From: Adiantum capillus-veneris
Taxonomy: Eukaryota > Streptophyta > Polypodiopsida > Polypodiales > Pteridaceae
DNA: 64,000 nucleotides
Reading direction: 5' to 3'
Assembly (NCBI GenBank): GCA_014529385.2
Contig: CM043966.1
Coordinates: 38,677,037 to 38,741,036 of the forward strand
Shown: piece after piece, positions 1-9,599 of the stretch
Numbering within the stretch: position 1 is the first letter of the stretch
How the letters are laid out: each line of letters starts with the position of its first letter
Position numbers and translations under genes: made by a program
Notes under the pieces: model-generated
What the model was told of the DNA's origin: nothing
The model's input: the letters and a program-made list of their open reading frames with translations, nothing else
The model's database searches: none

Positions 1-446
1 CTACTCTCATACCCTGCTAGCTCTCACCATCTTCAAAGGTGTGTGAGGTCTTGGGTCTGAGAACGGGGATAATTCAAGTTGTGTTTGTTAAGTGTTTTGC
101 TTAGTGCATGAAGTTTCCATCTTCATTGCACTAGCTAGTCTTGAAGGAACACAAAGAATTGTATTGTACAATGTCTCTCTTGATGGGAGAAACCATAATA
201 CAAAGCCTTTTGGAGGGCCGGGGGGACCGGCTCCATGAAAATCCGGTCCTCAGCTGTTGTCAATAGCTTAATTGCTCTCTCTTTTGAAAGTACTGTCGAT
301 GCTATCTAACTAGGTGTTATGCTTTTTGTTGCTCTCTCCACCCAAGCACTCTTGTAATTCTCATTAGGAATCTATTCTAATGAAATACCCACTATGTTCA
401 TGCTAATTTCCGCTACACATAAGTTATTAGGCCATTAAATGTTACA
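1..446 (+). mobile_element. 3' part of a family-A LTR (gypsy)
   Basis: This stretch is recognisably the same sequence as 8700-9238, 13860-14290 and, reversed, 25767-26171. The shared blocks include the string around 160-240 on cheap 'tctctcttgatgggaga' and 'ccggctcca' motifs. It ends in TTACA at 446. No primer-binding site follows, so it is the outer end of a 3' LTR or a solo LTR whose 5' part lies outside the window. Family-A LTRs elsewhere in the window are about 1.4 kb, so roughly the last third is seen. Confidence 0.75.
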
Positions 447-556
447 TATTTCATAACCCTACATGTTTGCAATAGAGGGGCATTGATATTGACAAGGGAG
501 AAGATACTCTTAAGTGTTGTTTTATACTTCATTACTAATGTCTAAACTGGTCAATT

Positions 557-834
557 TGTTCAGTAGCATATCCTCCATGCACATGGTCCATAGTCTATGG
601 ATCACTAGATATTTGGAGCATGCAAGGTATGGAGAAATCAAACTCCTCATAAATCAAAGTTGTACAATGCAAGAAGCTATCAAGACCATTCATGCAAGGT
701 ATGGAGAAATCAAACTCCTCACAAATCAAAGTTGTACAATTCAAGAAGCTATCAAGACCATTCATGCAACGAGTACAAAGTGTCAACATAGAGGTGACCT
801 CATAGAGTCCATCGATGCTTTTGTAGAGCCTTGA
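557..834 (+). pseudogene. C-terminal remnant of a transposase-like protein, with internal tandem repeat
   Basis: One frame reads IWSMQGMEKSNSS and matches, in protein and DNA, the minus-strand gene at 19.3-19.5 kb (LWSTQGMEKSHYRAK). The motif STQGMEKSH...TRHGGG resembles the C-terminus of a widespread but poorly classified eukaryotic transposon-like protein family. That resemblance is from memory, not a search. Only about 90 codons remain, the segment holding GMEKS is duplicated in tandem, and stops interrupt it. It lies just outside the left arm of the inverted repeat and points towards the H3-like fragment, the same order as in the second copy at 15.8-21.7 kb. Confidence 0.5.
619..762 (+). 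repeat. 72-bp tandem duplication
   Basis: Two head-to-tail copies start at 619 and 691 (CATGCAAGGTATGGAGAAAT), and a third begins at 763 but diverges after CATGCAA. The period is 72 bp, exactly 24 codons, so the frame is preserved. The copies differ at only a few bases, so the duplication is younger than the decay of the surrounding gene. Confidence 0.9.
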
Positions 835-1010
835 CTAAGATCCATTACTACCAGAAGAGTGTGGAGATACTTGGTGAAAACCACCTTTTACACTTGCAAG
901 GATGTGATACAAAGCTCCAACACAAAGTTAGGAATGAGTGATGTCACCCTTGATGTAACCTTGTAGTCCATGGAGTTGCATTTGGTGGGTGAAAATTATT
1001 TTTTACTATT
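831..1010 (+). pseudogene. Histone H3-like fold fragment, left arm
   Basis: One frame reads FYTCKDVIQSSNTKLGMSD and then SMELHLVG. This is the arm partner of the minus-strand copy at 6700-6978 and parallels the H3 segment running from the alpha-1 region to [10 protein letters not shown]. A stop replaces the codon before SMELHLVG, and the C-terminal third of the fold (LFEDTNL onwards), still readable in the right arm, is missing here. Too degenerate to encode a histone. Confidence 0.5.
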
Positions 1011-1264
1011 GTGTATAATTTGCCATCACTCAAAAATCATTTAAGTCTTATGTAAATAGTGATTGATTTGCAAATAGTAAGTCTAGTGCACTTTCCACTT
1101 TTCCAAAAATCCATGTCGGGTAGGGCCCATGTATCCATGTAGACATGCATCGAGGTCAAGGAACGGTCAGAGGGGAAAATGGAAATAGAAGAGAACATAT
1201 CTTAGGGGCCGAAGGGAGGAAGGGGGAGCAGGGGCACTTTAAGGCCGGGGGAGTAAGAGTTCAA

Positions 1265-1480
1265 AATTGTCATGCAAACATGTCAAATGGGCTTCAAATA
1301 GGCTAAATTGTGGCCCTACATGGTCCACTTTTGCTTCATGCGGTAACAAAGTGCATGTCGAACCAAAATTCAATGCCTTGTGGACATGCACTTTTTTACA
1401 GTATCAAGAAAAAGTGGACCATGTAGGGTCACTAATTAGCCTATTTGAAGCCCATCAAACATGTTTTCAGGAAAATTTTG
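1265..1480. repeat. Nested palindrome in left arm
   Basis: The stretch from CAAATGGGCTTCAAATAGGC through GGTCCACTTTTGC pairs with its own reverse complement further on (AAAAAGTGGACCATGTAGGG ... GCCTATTTGAAGCCCAT). This makes a hairpin of about 100-bp arms around a short loop near 1360-1375. It lies inside the larger arm and has a counterpart at 6100-6355, so it is probably an old palindromic MITE that was present before the large inverted duplication. Confidence 0.75.
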
Positions 1481-1860
1481 ATGTCCTCCTCCCCCCCCCC
1501 TTTCTCTCTTGCTTTCATAGATTACCAAACACTGATGTCAACTACAAGGTGCAGATGCCATGTGTCCCTAGACACATATTTAGAAGACTTGCGGTAATAG
1601 AGTTCTTTTTATTCACCACACCTAAAATGATGTGTCATAACCTCATACATTGTGTTTAAAAGTCCCTCCACCATAATTATTTTTGTCCATTTTTAATTTC
1701 CTAAAAGTACATACAAACTTATATCCCAAAATGCATCTATTTCCAGCCTTCGGGGGCACTTCCTCTAAACTCCCTCGTCAAGAGGGGGCTAAATAGGTGT
1801 CGCCACCCCCCCTTGGATCCCCTTGGAGACATAAATAAAGAGAGGAATCCAAAAGAAACT
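1480..1860. other. Non-coding arm sequence
   Basis: Contains a C10 run at 1491-1500 and pairs with 5750-6090 of the right arm, where the matching position is a G-run. The GGATCC and CCCCCTT blocks near 1800-1820 pair with 5760-5800. No reading frame here resembles a known protein. Confidence 0.6.
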
Positions 1861-1864
1861 TGTG

Positions 1865-2350
1865 GTGGGAACGTTATTAAGACTGATATTTTAACATTGT
1901 ACCCCATCCTTTACACGTGCTCGTAAGAAAAAACATGTAGAATCACGCATCAATAAAGTTTTCAGTTAAACTTGAAAAGATATAATGGAATTAAGAGGAA
2001 ACAAAAATATTATTAATCAAGTTGTGGTGCAAAAGAGATTAAACTCGACAAGCCAACATTGTACATCGTCCTTTACACATGTTCACAAGCAAGAACATGT
2101 AGAATCACACATCAATAAAGTTGATAGTTAATCTTTGACAGAGAGAATCAAGTTTAAAAAAGCATGAATTTTATTAATCAACTTGTTGTTGAAAGAGATT
2201 AAGCTCCACAAGCTAACACCATACCCTCTCCTTTACACATGTGCATAAGCAAAAACATGTAGAATGTGACATCAATAAAGTTGAGAGAGAATCTTAAAGA
2301 GAGATAATGGAATTAAGAGAAAGCACTAGTTATATTAATCAAGTACCATT
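1865..2350. repeat. About 160-bp tandem repeat, three copies (left arm)
   Basis: The block containing CCTTTACACRTG, ACATGTAGAATC and CATCAATAAAGTT recurs with the ACATGTAG anchor at 1933, 2095 and 2255, a period of about 160 bp. Each copy ends in a TTATTAATCAA string. The mirror image lies at about 5030-5420 in the right arm, so the array predates the inverted duplication. Confidence 0.8.
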
Positions 2351-2384
2351 ACATATTAAGGATAGGGAGAAGCTAACATGAGTC

Positions 2385-2800
2385 ACTTGGCCACCTCAAG
2401 CTCTATCTTTGATGTTGGTCAAAATAGAGCTAAAGATGAATGTCGTTATGGGTTATGGGCTATCTTCTCATATGGCTTGACTAACTGCTACAATCTAAGC
2501 CATGAGCTCTTCACAAAACCCAATGCCAAAAAAGTTTCCATGACAAGACTCTTTTTTAGAAATATGAATGCATAGGTTGTCAAGAAATAGAGGATAGACA
2601 CATAATTTAGTTGGCAACCTTCACCCAAATTGTGAAATTTCCATCGTGAAAGAATTCTTGATGGATCACAGCGAAGTCCTCCATGGGATGAATTTTTAAG
2701 AAGCGTGCAAGTACTTCTTGAGGCCCATATTATTTGTAGTATCTCTCACTTTGTAGAAACAAAGAGCCAAACTTACAATTGGTGAATGCAAAGGCTATAC
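2385..2800 (-). pseudogene. Partner-gene remnant, left arm
   Basis: The reverse strand reads YGPQEVLARFLKIHPMEDF, then VIHQEFFHDGNFTIWVKVAN, with stops and shifts. It pairs with the plus-strand copy at 4660-5015 and is homologous to 16749-17117. I do not recognise the family. It is a relic of the arm-borne gene that stands tail-to-tail with the H3-like fragment. Confidence 0.55.
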
Positions 2801-3060
2801 CAAAAGAGGGCTTTATGCAGCTTTTTGGAGGAGCTATATATGTATAATCAAGAAGTTAGTGGAAGGAAGCATGGAGTAAAAGTTCACTCTAGCAATGGGA
2901 GTGAATGGAGAGCATGGTGGTGTGGTTTTTGGGGAAGGTAGAGATTTAATAGGTATAAGATTGGAGAGGTAGAGAGGAATGTTCATGGGGAGATGCATGG
3001 CGTACAAAGTTGCTACAACCATGGAGAGAGGAGATAAGATGTTTGAAAGGAGTCATACAG

Positions 3061-3850
3061 ATCTTTTATAGGTGGTGTACCTCCATGGCTGCACCACCTA
3101 TGGAAGCTCTCCATGGCTCTTTTCAAGCACCTCTTCTCCCATGTCCATGAGTGCAGCAACCTTGCACTCCATGGTTGCACCACCTATGGAAGCTCTCCAT
3201 GGGTCCTTCCAAACACCATTTCTTCCAACTCAAAGGTTGCAAAAACCTTGCACTCCCCTCTCCCATCTTCATCTACATGGATGTCTCCAAGCTCTCCATG
3301 GTTGTACCACCTATGAAAGCTCTTAATGGATCCTTCCAAGCACCACTTCTCCCCTCTCTGTAGTTGCAACAACCTTGCACTCTCCTATCCCATTTTCATC
3401 TACATGGCTCTCTCCAAGCTGTCCATGGCTGCACCACCTATGAAAGCTCTCCATGTCTCCTTCCAAGCACCACTTCTCCACTATCCATGGTTGCAACAAC
3501 CTTGCACTTATATCTCCCATCTTCATCTACATGGCTCTTTTCAAGCTTTCCATGGATCCACCACCTATGGAATCCTCCCATGCCTCCTTCCAAGCACCAC
3601 TGCTCCACTATCCATGGCTGCAACAACCCTTTACCCCCATCTCCTATCTTCATGTATATGGCTCCCTCCAAGCTCTCCATGGTTGCACCACATATGTAAG
3701 CTCTACATGCCTCCTGCCAAACTCTCTTCTCCCACTTTCATGGTTGCAATAACTTTTTACTCCCCTCTCCCATCTTCATCTATGTGGCTCTCTCCAAGTG
3801 CTCTATTGCCCACCTATAGAAGCTTTCCATGCCTCTTTCCATACATCTTA
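3061..3850. repeat. 127-bp minisatellite at the centre of the inverted repeat
   Basis: The anchor CACCACCTATG recurs at 3092, 3178, 3305, 3432, 3559, 3686 and about 3810. After a first short unit of 86 bp the spacing is 127 bp, four times in a row. Each unit holds CTCCATGG, AAGCACCACTTCTCC and CATCTTCATCTACATGG. Because 127 is not a multiple of three, long open frames exist in several phases (for example 3326-4003). These are a by-product of the repeat, not evidence of a gene. The array is the loop of the large palindrome. Confidence 0.9.
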
Positions 3851-4139
3851 TCTCCCCTCTCCATGGTTGTAGCAACTTTGTATGCCATGCATCTCCCCAT
3901 GAACATCCCTCTCTATCCTTCCAAGCTTGTACCTATTAAATCTCTTCCTTCCCCTAAAAATCACACCACCATGCTCTCCATCCACTCCACATTGCTATGG
4001 TAAACTTTTGCTTTATGCTTCACTCCACTAACTTCTTGATTATACATATATAGCTCCTCCAAAAAGCTGCATAAAGCCCTCTTTTGGTATAGCCTTTGCA
4101 TTCACCAACTATAAGTTTGGCTCTTTGTTTCTACATTAT

Positions 4140-4600
4140 ACATTAAAGGTGTTCACATTTATAATTCTGTTGGTGTATGTGAGTTTTGGACTATGGCTAT
4201 TGTTCTAATTTGGAGTATTTAGTGTTTCTATAAACATATTTCCATCAAGATCTTGGAGTATTCAAGCATCTTGGTAGATACAATGGTGGCCAAGGTCGAG
4301 TGAGCTTGCACACTTTCCACGTTCAAAGAAACCTCAAACCTGCTGGACCACAAAGCAATGCAATCTCAAAGGAGGCCTTCCAAGAAAGTCAAGCCCAAAG
4401 CCAAATGCACATCATTGCTAACATATGTATCGAGCATTGATGCTCTAATTGTTGTTGATGCGAGGAGATCCTCTGTGAACCTTTTCTCAAAGAGAAACAT
4501 GGATGTGGTGGAAAGATAGCAATAAGTAACTCTCTCACCTTACAACATAGCGGGCTCAAACATGGCCACTATGTCACTAACATCAATTGATGTAGGATGG
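4140..4600. other. Right-arm segment without left-arm counterpart
   Basis: This stretch links the paired block ending near 4140 to the partner-gene remnant and has no match in the left arm, which jumps straight across. It includes short open stretches but nothing I can recognise. It probably records a deletion from the left arm. Confidence 0.5.
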
Positions 4601-5030
4601 AATTGGCTATGGGGGTTGCTTTGTTTGGGGGGGGGGAGGGGACACTACAAAGCGGGCGATACTACAAAGAATATGGGCCTCAAGCATTACTTGCACACTT
4701 CTTAAAAATTCATCCCATGGAGGACTTCACTGTCATCCATAAGGACTTCTTTCACGGTGGAAATTTCACACTTTGGGTGTTCAAGGTTTCCAATGGACTT
4801 ATGTGTCTATCCTCTATTTCTCGACAACCTATTTGTAAAAATGAGTCTTGTTATGGACATTTTTTTGGCGTTGGGTTTCACGATAAGATCATGGCTTAGA
4901 TTGTAGCAGTTAGTCAAGCCATATGAGAAGATATCCCATAAGCATAACGACATTCACCTTTAGTTCTATTTTGTCCAACATCAAAGATAGAGCTTGAGGT
5001 GGCCAAGTGACTCATGTTATATCCTCCCAA
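4597..5030 (+). pseudogene. Partner-gene remnant, right arm (unknown family)
   Basis: An open stretch to 4899 reads EYGPQALLAHFLKIHPMEDF and then VIHKDFFHGGNFTLWVFKVS, and continues past a TAG as IVAVSQAI. The sequence aligns with 16749-17117 of the second copy: HKxF..NF.xW.xK, then FGVGFHDKIMA against FDIGFRCKVMT, then a QA dipeptide. The pattern of conserved aromatic and charged residues implies a real ancestral protein domain. A G-rich run at 4627-4645 and several stops show it is dead here. The family is unknown to me. It converges on the H3-like fragment at 6700-6978. Confidence 0.55.
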
Positions 5031-5422
5031 GCCTTAATGTGTCACATTCTGCATTTTTTTGCTTATGCACATGTGTAAAGGAGAGGGTAAGGTGTTAGCT
5101 TGTGGAGCTTAATCTCTTTTCAACCACAAGTTGGTTAAAAAAATTGATGTTTTTTAAAATTTATTCTCTCTTAAAGATTAACTATCAAGTTTATTGATGT
5201 GTGATTCTACATGTTCTTCCTTGTGAACATGTGTAAAGGCATGTGTAAAGGACATCATACAATGTTGGCTTGTGGAGTTTAATCTCTTTTGCACCACAAC
5301 TTGATTAATATAAATTTTTTTTCCTCCTAATTCCATTATATCTTTTCAAGTTTAACCAACAATTTTATTGATGTGTGATTGATTCTACATGTTTTTTCTT
5401 ACGAGCATGTGTAAAGGATGGG
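5030..5422. repeat. About 160-bp tandem repeat, right arm
   Basis: Mirror image of the array at 1865-2350: GATTCTACATGTT and CATGTGTAAAGGA recur with similar spacing. One copy near 5225-5250 carries an extra small duplication of CATGTGTAAAGG. Confidence 0.7.
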
Positions 5423-5670
5423 CCCGGGGGGTGCACCTTACATAGTATGTAACCTATCACGTGAGTTCAACAGAAGGGTATTTAAATCCCTTAAAACTTA
5501 CAGAAATAAATATACATAAGGATATGTTTTTTACAAATCTCAAAAAAAATTACAGAATTTAAAAGAAAAGGGTTCATTATATTTCCTTCAAAATTCACAG
5601 AATAGGGATTTTAGAAAAAGAGCCTGAACACACGTGATATAGTGGTCTTAAATATAGTGAACCCCCCGGG
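5423..5670. mobile_element. 248-bp MITE with 8-bp target duplication
   Basis: The termini are inverted: CCCGGGGGGTGCAC at 5423 and GTGAACCCCCCGGG ending at 5670. The 8-bp AGGATGGG flanks it on both sides (5415-5422 and 5671-5678). The matching position in the left arm (near 1910-1920) carries the uninterrupted site, which proves an insertion after the arms formed. The interior is AT-rich and non-coding. An 8-bp duplication is typical of hAT elements, but the G-rich ends are not the usual hAT ends, so class is left open. A relative sits at 18430-18696. Confidence 0.85.
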
Positions 5671-6099
5671 AGGATGGGGTACGGTGTTAGAATGTTAGGC
5701 TTAATAACCTTCCCACCACAAGTTTCTTTTGGATCCCTCTCTTTATTTGTGTCGCCAGGGGGATCCAAGGGGGGGGGGGATGCAACACCTATTTAGCCCC
5801 CCCTTGGTGGGGGAGTTCGGAGGAAGTGCCCTAGAAGGCTAGAAATAGATGCATTTTGGGATATAGTTTTGTATGTAATTTTAGTAAAAAATGGACAAAA
5901 ATCATCTTATGGTGGAGGGAATTTTAAACACAATGTATGAGGTTATGACACATTGTTTTAAGTGTGGTGAAGGAAAAGCACTCTATTATCGCAAGTTTTC
6001 TAAATATACATTTAGGGATACATGCCATCTGCACCCTTGTAGTTGACGTCAGTGTTGGTAATTTACAAAAGCAGGAAGGGGGGGGATGGGGGGAGGAGA

Positions 6100-6355
6100 G
6101 GAGCAGCAGTTCAAAATTTTCATGCAAATATGTCCAATGGGCTTCAAATAGGCCAATTAGTGACCCTACATGGTCCACTTTTGCTTGATGCGGTAAAAAA
6201 GTGCATGTCCAATTTGGCCAAACGAGGGCCTCGTTTGGCCAAAATTTATTGCCTTGTGGACATGCACTTTTTTAGCGCATCAAGCAAAAGTGGACCATGT
6301 ACGGCCACAATTTAGCCTATTTGAAGCCCATTTGACATGTTTACATGACATATTT
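6100..6355. repeat. Nested palindrome in right arm
   Basis: Counterpart of 1265-1480. The hairpin tip is a near-perfect 25-bp palindrome with 12-bp arms, GGCCAAACGAGG / CCTCGTTTGGCC, around one base at about 6215-6239. The left-arm copy has lost this tip. Flanking arms include GGTCCACTTTTGCTTGATGC and its complement. Confidence 0.8.
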
Positions 6356-6689
6356 GAACTCTTCCTCCCCCGTCCTTAAGGTATCCCCTCTCCCCCTTCC
6401 CCCCTTCGGCCCTAAGATATGTTCTCTTCTTTTTTCATTCCCCCTCTAGCTGTGCCTTGACCTCGATGCATGCCTACATGGGCTCTGTCCAACATGGATT
6501 TTTGGAAAGGTGGAAAGTGCTCTAGACTTACTATTTACAAACGAATCATTATTTACACAAGACAAATGATTTTTGAGCAATGGCACATTGTACACAATAG
6601 TCAAATTTACTTTTAATTACAATTTGTGAATACATTGGGTGTCAATTCACATTGTGTGAAGAGTACAAACAAAAGGGTTCTTGTGAGCT

Positions 6690-6978
6690 CATTGACAATA
6701 GACTATCTGCATGTCCTTCCGATGATCATCAAAGATTTAGTATGGATCACATGCAAGTTGGTGTCCTCAAAGAGACCCACTAAATATGCCTCCATGGACT
6801 CCACAAAGATACCCACCAAATGCACCTCCATGGACTCCAAGGTTACATCAATGGTGACATCACTCATTCCTAACTTTGTGTTGGAGCTTTGTAGCACGTC
6901 CTTGTGAGTGTAAAAGGTGGTTTTCCCTGAGTATCTCCACACTCTTCTGGTAGCAATGGATCTTAGTCGAGGCTCTAC
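6690..6978 (-). pseudogene. Histone H3-like fold fragment, right arm
   Basis: The reverse strand reads KDVLQSSNTKLGMSD, then LESMEVHLVGIFVESMEAYL and [16 protein letters not shown]. The block [15 protein letters not shown].K matches the C-terminal half of the histone H3 fold (family consensus [20 protein letters not shown]). The ESME(V/A)xLVG(I/L)F segment is duplicated in frame. The tail and the N-terminal part of the fold are missing or unreadable. It lies at the outer end of the right arm, convergent with the partner gene, as in the second copy. Confidence 0.65.
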
Positions 6979-7406
6979 GAATGTCATAAAATCTAATATC
7001 TAACCAACCAAAATAATTCTCTCATACTAAAATAATCATTTAATGTGGGAGAATAAATGAAAACAAGGTTTAGAATACAGACATGTGCTTATAGATCTAT
7101 CTCAACACGGGGCCAAGGTTGAAGGGGTCCAAATGAGAGATGATTTGCTAAAGAGCAAGGCGAATTAATGGAACTTAAATACCTTAGGGTTCGCTTCATT
7201 GAAGACCTCCAAAGGTTAGTCTTAAAAGTCCTTTGACCTTAGGCAAGCTAGGGTTGTGCTTGAGGTGGGAACCTGGCCCAAGCTTGAGGTGCTTGTCGTG
7301 CTTGCTGACTAAGGTTCTTGAGGTGATTGTTGTGCTTGCTGACAAGGTGCTTGAGGTTCTTGTCATGATTGCTAACTAAAGTGCTTGAGGTGCTTAATGA
7401 CTAAAA

Positions 7407-7916
7407 CAAGCGAATCCCTGAGTTCCTTTGAAGTGTGTGGCTGCACGAAGACGGTAGTCTAGACGATCGTCAACTCCTCCTAAGAGGAAATGGTCAACCC
7501 ACTGTCCTTCTCCTTGTCACTCCAAAGGGAAGAGAGGAAACAAAGGAAGAAAATGGTAATAAAGAGGTCATTCTCTTCTCCTTCTGCTTCACCTTCCTCC
7601 TCTTCTGAGAAAGCAATAGCTATTCTCCTAAGAATACAAGAGGGGAGGACATCGCAAATCTTACCCTACATGGTGAAGGTCTTAAAAGCTCAAGAAGTTC
7701 AAAGAGGGAGGAAAGAATATCTCTTTTCTCAACTATGATTGCACCTTTGGTGCTACCAATAAAGTATTGGCCTTCATCCAACAATTTGATGGGCCTTTGG
7801 AGATGAGGGCTTCACGGAGTCCTCCAAGCTACACCATGCTATGCACTTTTAAAAATCTTCTTGGCAATGGTGGGCTAGCCTTTGTGGAAAAGGAGAAGCC
7901 CCAAAGACATGGAAAG
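7407..7916 (+). pseudogene. Gypsy-A gag fragment inside the LTR
   Basis: DNA and protein follow 9945-10450: SFSSPSASPSSSSE, then MVKVLKAQEVQRGRK, and after a shift ASLCGKGEAPKTWK. It stops abruptly at the MITE boundary. Relative to the gag at 9600-10756 it has frameshifts and small deletions. This looks like a template switch or ectopic insertion of internal sequence into an LTR. Confidence 0.7.
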
Positions 7917-8176
7917 GTATGTACTTCTTGCTATTAACCACTCCTAATCTTCTACAAGCATTAGATTGTGATGTTTAGCATCACTAATTAGGTTGATTAA
8001 GTTGGGTCTTAATCTTGTAATTAGTGTGTGTGCCATATTGTTTGCTTGTGTGTAGATAGGTTTTATGAAACTCTAGCACCATTCACCGAACTTAATCAAC
8101 CTAAGTAGTGATGCTAAATATCACAAATCGAATGCCTGTAGAAGATTAGGAGTGGTTAATAGCAAGAAGTACATAC
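7917..8176. mobile_element. 260-bp MITE with long terminal inverted repeats
   Basis: GTATGTACTTCTTGCTATTA at 7917 is the reverse complement of TAATAGCAAGAAGTACATAC ending at 8176. The inverted repeat runs for about 85 bp on each side, with mismatches further in. The ends fit a TA target duplication (TA..TGTACTTC / GAAGTACA..TA), as in Stowaway-like elements. There is no coding capacity. Confidence 0.8.
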
Positions 8177-9599
8177 ATCTCTCAAATCTAGAATAATGAG
8201 AGTGTAATACTACTCCATGGCATAATGAAATGTAGAGAAGATAAGACTAATGAGAAAATAGGAATTAGATTAATCAAAAAGTGCTTACTCTCATTACAAT
8301 GGATTAGTCCTAGCCTCTTAAGCATGGGCATTAAGCTCAAGGCTAGGCCATAGAGTGAACACTCAAGAGAGAGAGAGAGAGAGCTCTCAAAAGTGGATCC
8401 TCAAGAGTGGATACTCAAGAATGAAGCCTCCTTGAATAAAGGCTTCCTTTTAAAGGCTTTCACCACAATCCCTTCTACTATGGGTTTAAGCTTGAGCCCT
8501 CTAGGCTAGCATATACAACTTTCGAACTCCAAGTGAGCCCAAGACTTATATAAAGTGAGTTGGAAATATTATGCACAACCATAGTATATCTCCCGCTTGA
8601 TGCATATTTGATGTAGCTTGTGTTAGCCGCTGCTAACAACACCAACACTCTTGGCTATGGATTGCAAATCCAACCAAGATCCATGTTTCAATGCTTAAGC
8701 TTGCCATATTCTCCATCTTCATTACTATGATATTATGTATGCTAGCAATAAGAGTCGTGACAAGTGAGGAACTATTTTTTCTCCTATGAATGTTTCTTCT
8801 TCCTCTTCCCTACCCTCATTCCCGACTAGCTCTCTCCACTAGGCCTTGGGATTGAGGTCGGGGATGGTTAATGCTTTTTACAAAGTCTATGTTATGCTCA
8901 TGATGCATGAATCTTTCCATCTTCATTGCATCACCTAGGTCAAAAGGAACACAAATATTGTATTGTACCAAGTCTCTCTTGATGGGAGAATCTATGATAC
9001 AAAAGCCTATAGGAGGGGGGACCGGCTCCACATAAATCCGGTACTTAACTATTGTCATGTTCTCTAAACTCTCTTATTTGCAAAAGTATTGTTCATGCCA
9101 AGTTAATTAGGTACTATGGTTATATTGCCATTGCTAATTAAGTTCACCCTCTATGTTCTCAAATTAATCTCACAAAAATGCTCACTCTAATTCTCTTAGT
9201 TTTGTTATCCTCAAAGTTCATAGGACATTTTCATCACATTGGTATCAGGGCTATTGGTTTCTCTTTTCTTGCTTAAGAAGGGAGGTTCTTAAGTTGTCCA
9301 TGAAAGGATGGGCCTGTTTATTGAAATAGGGTAAGTGGGATAGCGATCTATTATCTTGGTTCAGAAGGACTTAGTTCGAGGTACACCGTTGGGAACTATA
9401 GTCTTTTTAATGGAGCCTCTCGGGGCTTGTTGCCTTTGGCTTAACCATTATTGAGCTACGAGCAAGCTCAATAGGAACCATAATCAACCGAGCAATGTTA
9501 GACCCTCTCCACTAATCTTTGCAATCAACAATGTCTAAACCATGGGGGTGGCTACTTGAGCTGATTTTCAAAGGTAAAGAAGAGTAGCGACTAAGGTTT

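Larger units (their letters stand above)
823..6978. mobile_element. 6.2-kb imperfect inverted repeat (foldback-like)
   Basis: The outer ends pair: GTAGAGCC at 823 with GGCTCTAC at 6971-6978, followed on both sides by the pairing block ACTAAGATCCATT. Pairing continues through the histone-like piece (831-1010 with 6978-6820), a nested palindrome (1265-1470 with 6350-6100), 160-bp tandem repeats, the partner-gene remnant (2385-2800 with 5020-4680) and a block ending near the minisatellite (2817-3050 with 4090-3850). Arms differ by substitutions, a MITE present only in the right arm (5423-5670) and about 0.5 kb present only in the right arm (about 4140-4600). The centre (3061-3850) is a 127-bp minisatellite. 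Whether this is a foldback transposon or a palindromic duplication of a larger element cannot be settled by eye. Confidence 0.8.
6982..9238 (+). mobile_element. Gypsy-A 5' LTR with internal replacements
   Basis: The 5' portion (6982-7400) aligns with 12918-13270, and the 3' portion (about 8660-9238) aligns with 13810-14290 and 1-446. The middle is replaced by a gag fragment (7407-7916), a MITE (7917-8176) and about 480 bp I cannot assign, which includes a (GA)n tract at 8365-8383. Removing the middle leaves about 1 kb or slightly more of LTR. Confidence 0.7.

Noticed and set aside
3326-4003. 225-codon open frame across the 127-bp minisatellite
   Set aside because: Several frames on both strands are open because the unit lacks stops. 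The unit length is not a multiple of three, so no frame is conserved from unit to unit.
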